Positions 6,133 to 6,338 of a DNA stretch of 6,338 nt are shown one piece after another. The stretch is from the NCBI GenBank assembly GCA_900540635.1, contig UQGU01000086.1, forward strand, positions 1 to 6,338. The letters run 5' to 3'. This DNA is from an uncultured Eubacteriales bacterium. Lineage in GTDB: Bacteria; Bacillota; Clostridia; Oscillospirales; Oscillospiraceae. Below the pieces are notes generated by a model. The model had not been told where the DNA came from and ran no database searches. It worked only from the letters and a program-made list of their open reading frames with translations. A program made the translations under genes and the position numbers. Numbering within the stretch: position 1 is the stretch's first letter; every line of letters starts with the position of its first letter.

Positions 6133-6146
6133 AGAAAGGTCTGCCC

Positions 6147-6335
6147 ATGAAAGAAATCCTTGTCCTGTACCTATTGATAATCAATGCCCTTGCCTTCCTG
6201 CTTATGCTTCTGGACAAATACAAAGCCAGAAAAAACCTCTGGCGCATTCCGGAGGCCACCCTTATGGGCGCTGCCGCCCTGGGCGTTGCGGCCTATGTGG
6301 GCAAGCGCAAAAAGGACAACCATACCGCAAAATAA
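6147..6335 (+). CDS. Short DUF1294-family membrane protein
   Basis: 62 aa. Membrane protein of unknown function. Seen: a hydrophobic helix (about 3-22) with N13, the D23-K24 pair followed by A27, the R33-I-P-E36 motif, and a second weakly hydrophobic stretch (about 38-52), then a basic tail. N..F...DK..A...RIPE is the DUF1294 signature. Family members are usually about 85-110 aa and continue with an HKT-type motif and another helix. Here the protein stops at KDNHTAK, so the C-terminal part is missing. Reading the other frames over the last 40 bases does not restore the motif, so a simple frameshift there is unlikely, though only 3 bases remain after the stop. ATG with AAAGG 7 nt upstream (AGAAAGG). 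Divergent from the lipoprotein gene. Confidence 0.75.
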   Translation: MKEILVLYLLIINALAFLLMLLDKYKARKNLWRIPEATLMGAAALGVAAYVGKRKKDNHTAK

Positions 6336-6338
6336 CGG

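Noticed and set aside
6173..6185. Perfect palindrome ATTGATAATCAAT as an operator
   Set aside because: It lies inside the DUF1294 coding sequence, is AT-rich and short, and could be chance; no paired site is seen.

Overview
The window looks like chromosomal DNA from a GC-rich Clostridia-type Firmicute, probably a gut Oscillospiraceae/Ruminococcaceae relative. I infer this from strong AGGAGG-type ribosome sites, G/C-rich third codon positions, a divergent promoter region that is locally AT-rich, and the 'CCCCTTCCCCGG / GAAGGGGGAGC' family of intergenic palindromes. No rRNA, tRNA, CRISPR array or transposase gene is visible.

Layout: (1) Positions 1-368 hold no gene. They carry two tandem copies, plus the start of a third, of a hairpin-rich repeat that runs flush into the stop codon of the first gene. 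(2) Positions 368-4313, minus strand, are a compact three-gene set read right to left: endonuclease IV (nfo), an FHA-SEDS fusion (FtsW/RodA/SpoVE-type glycan polymerase with an N-terminal phosphothreonine-binding domain), and a class B penicillin-binding protein. The gaps are 19 and 9 nt, and the PBP ribosome site overlaps the SEDS stop codon, so this is very probably one operon. (3) Positions 4314-4466 are a divergent control region with a candidate extended -10 promoter on each strand. (4) Positions 4467-5486, plus strand, encode a helix-turn-helix/WYL transcription regulator. (5) Positions 5470-5634 are one large imperfect palindrome (two 80-nt arms around a 5-nt loop) lying between two convergent genes and supplying the stop codon of each. 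(6) Positions 5628-6119, minus strand, encode a small lipoprotein of unknown role. (7) Positions 6147-6335, plus strand, encode a short DUF1294-type membrane protein, divergent from the lipoprotein with only 27 nt between them.

Working together: the SEDS protein and the PBP are the two halves of a septal or elongation peptidoglycan synthase (glycan polymerase plus transpeptidase). The fused FHA domain suggests direct control by a Ser/Thr kinase. They are co-transcribed with a base-excision-repair nuclease, and a WYL regulator, a class that includes DNA-damage regulators, is divergent to them. This suggests, without proving, a link between DNA damage and wall synthesis. The best candidates for something undescribed are the 165-bp palindrome at 5470-5634 and the fusion/operon arrangement.
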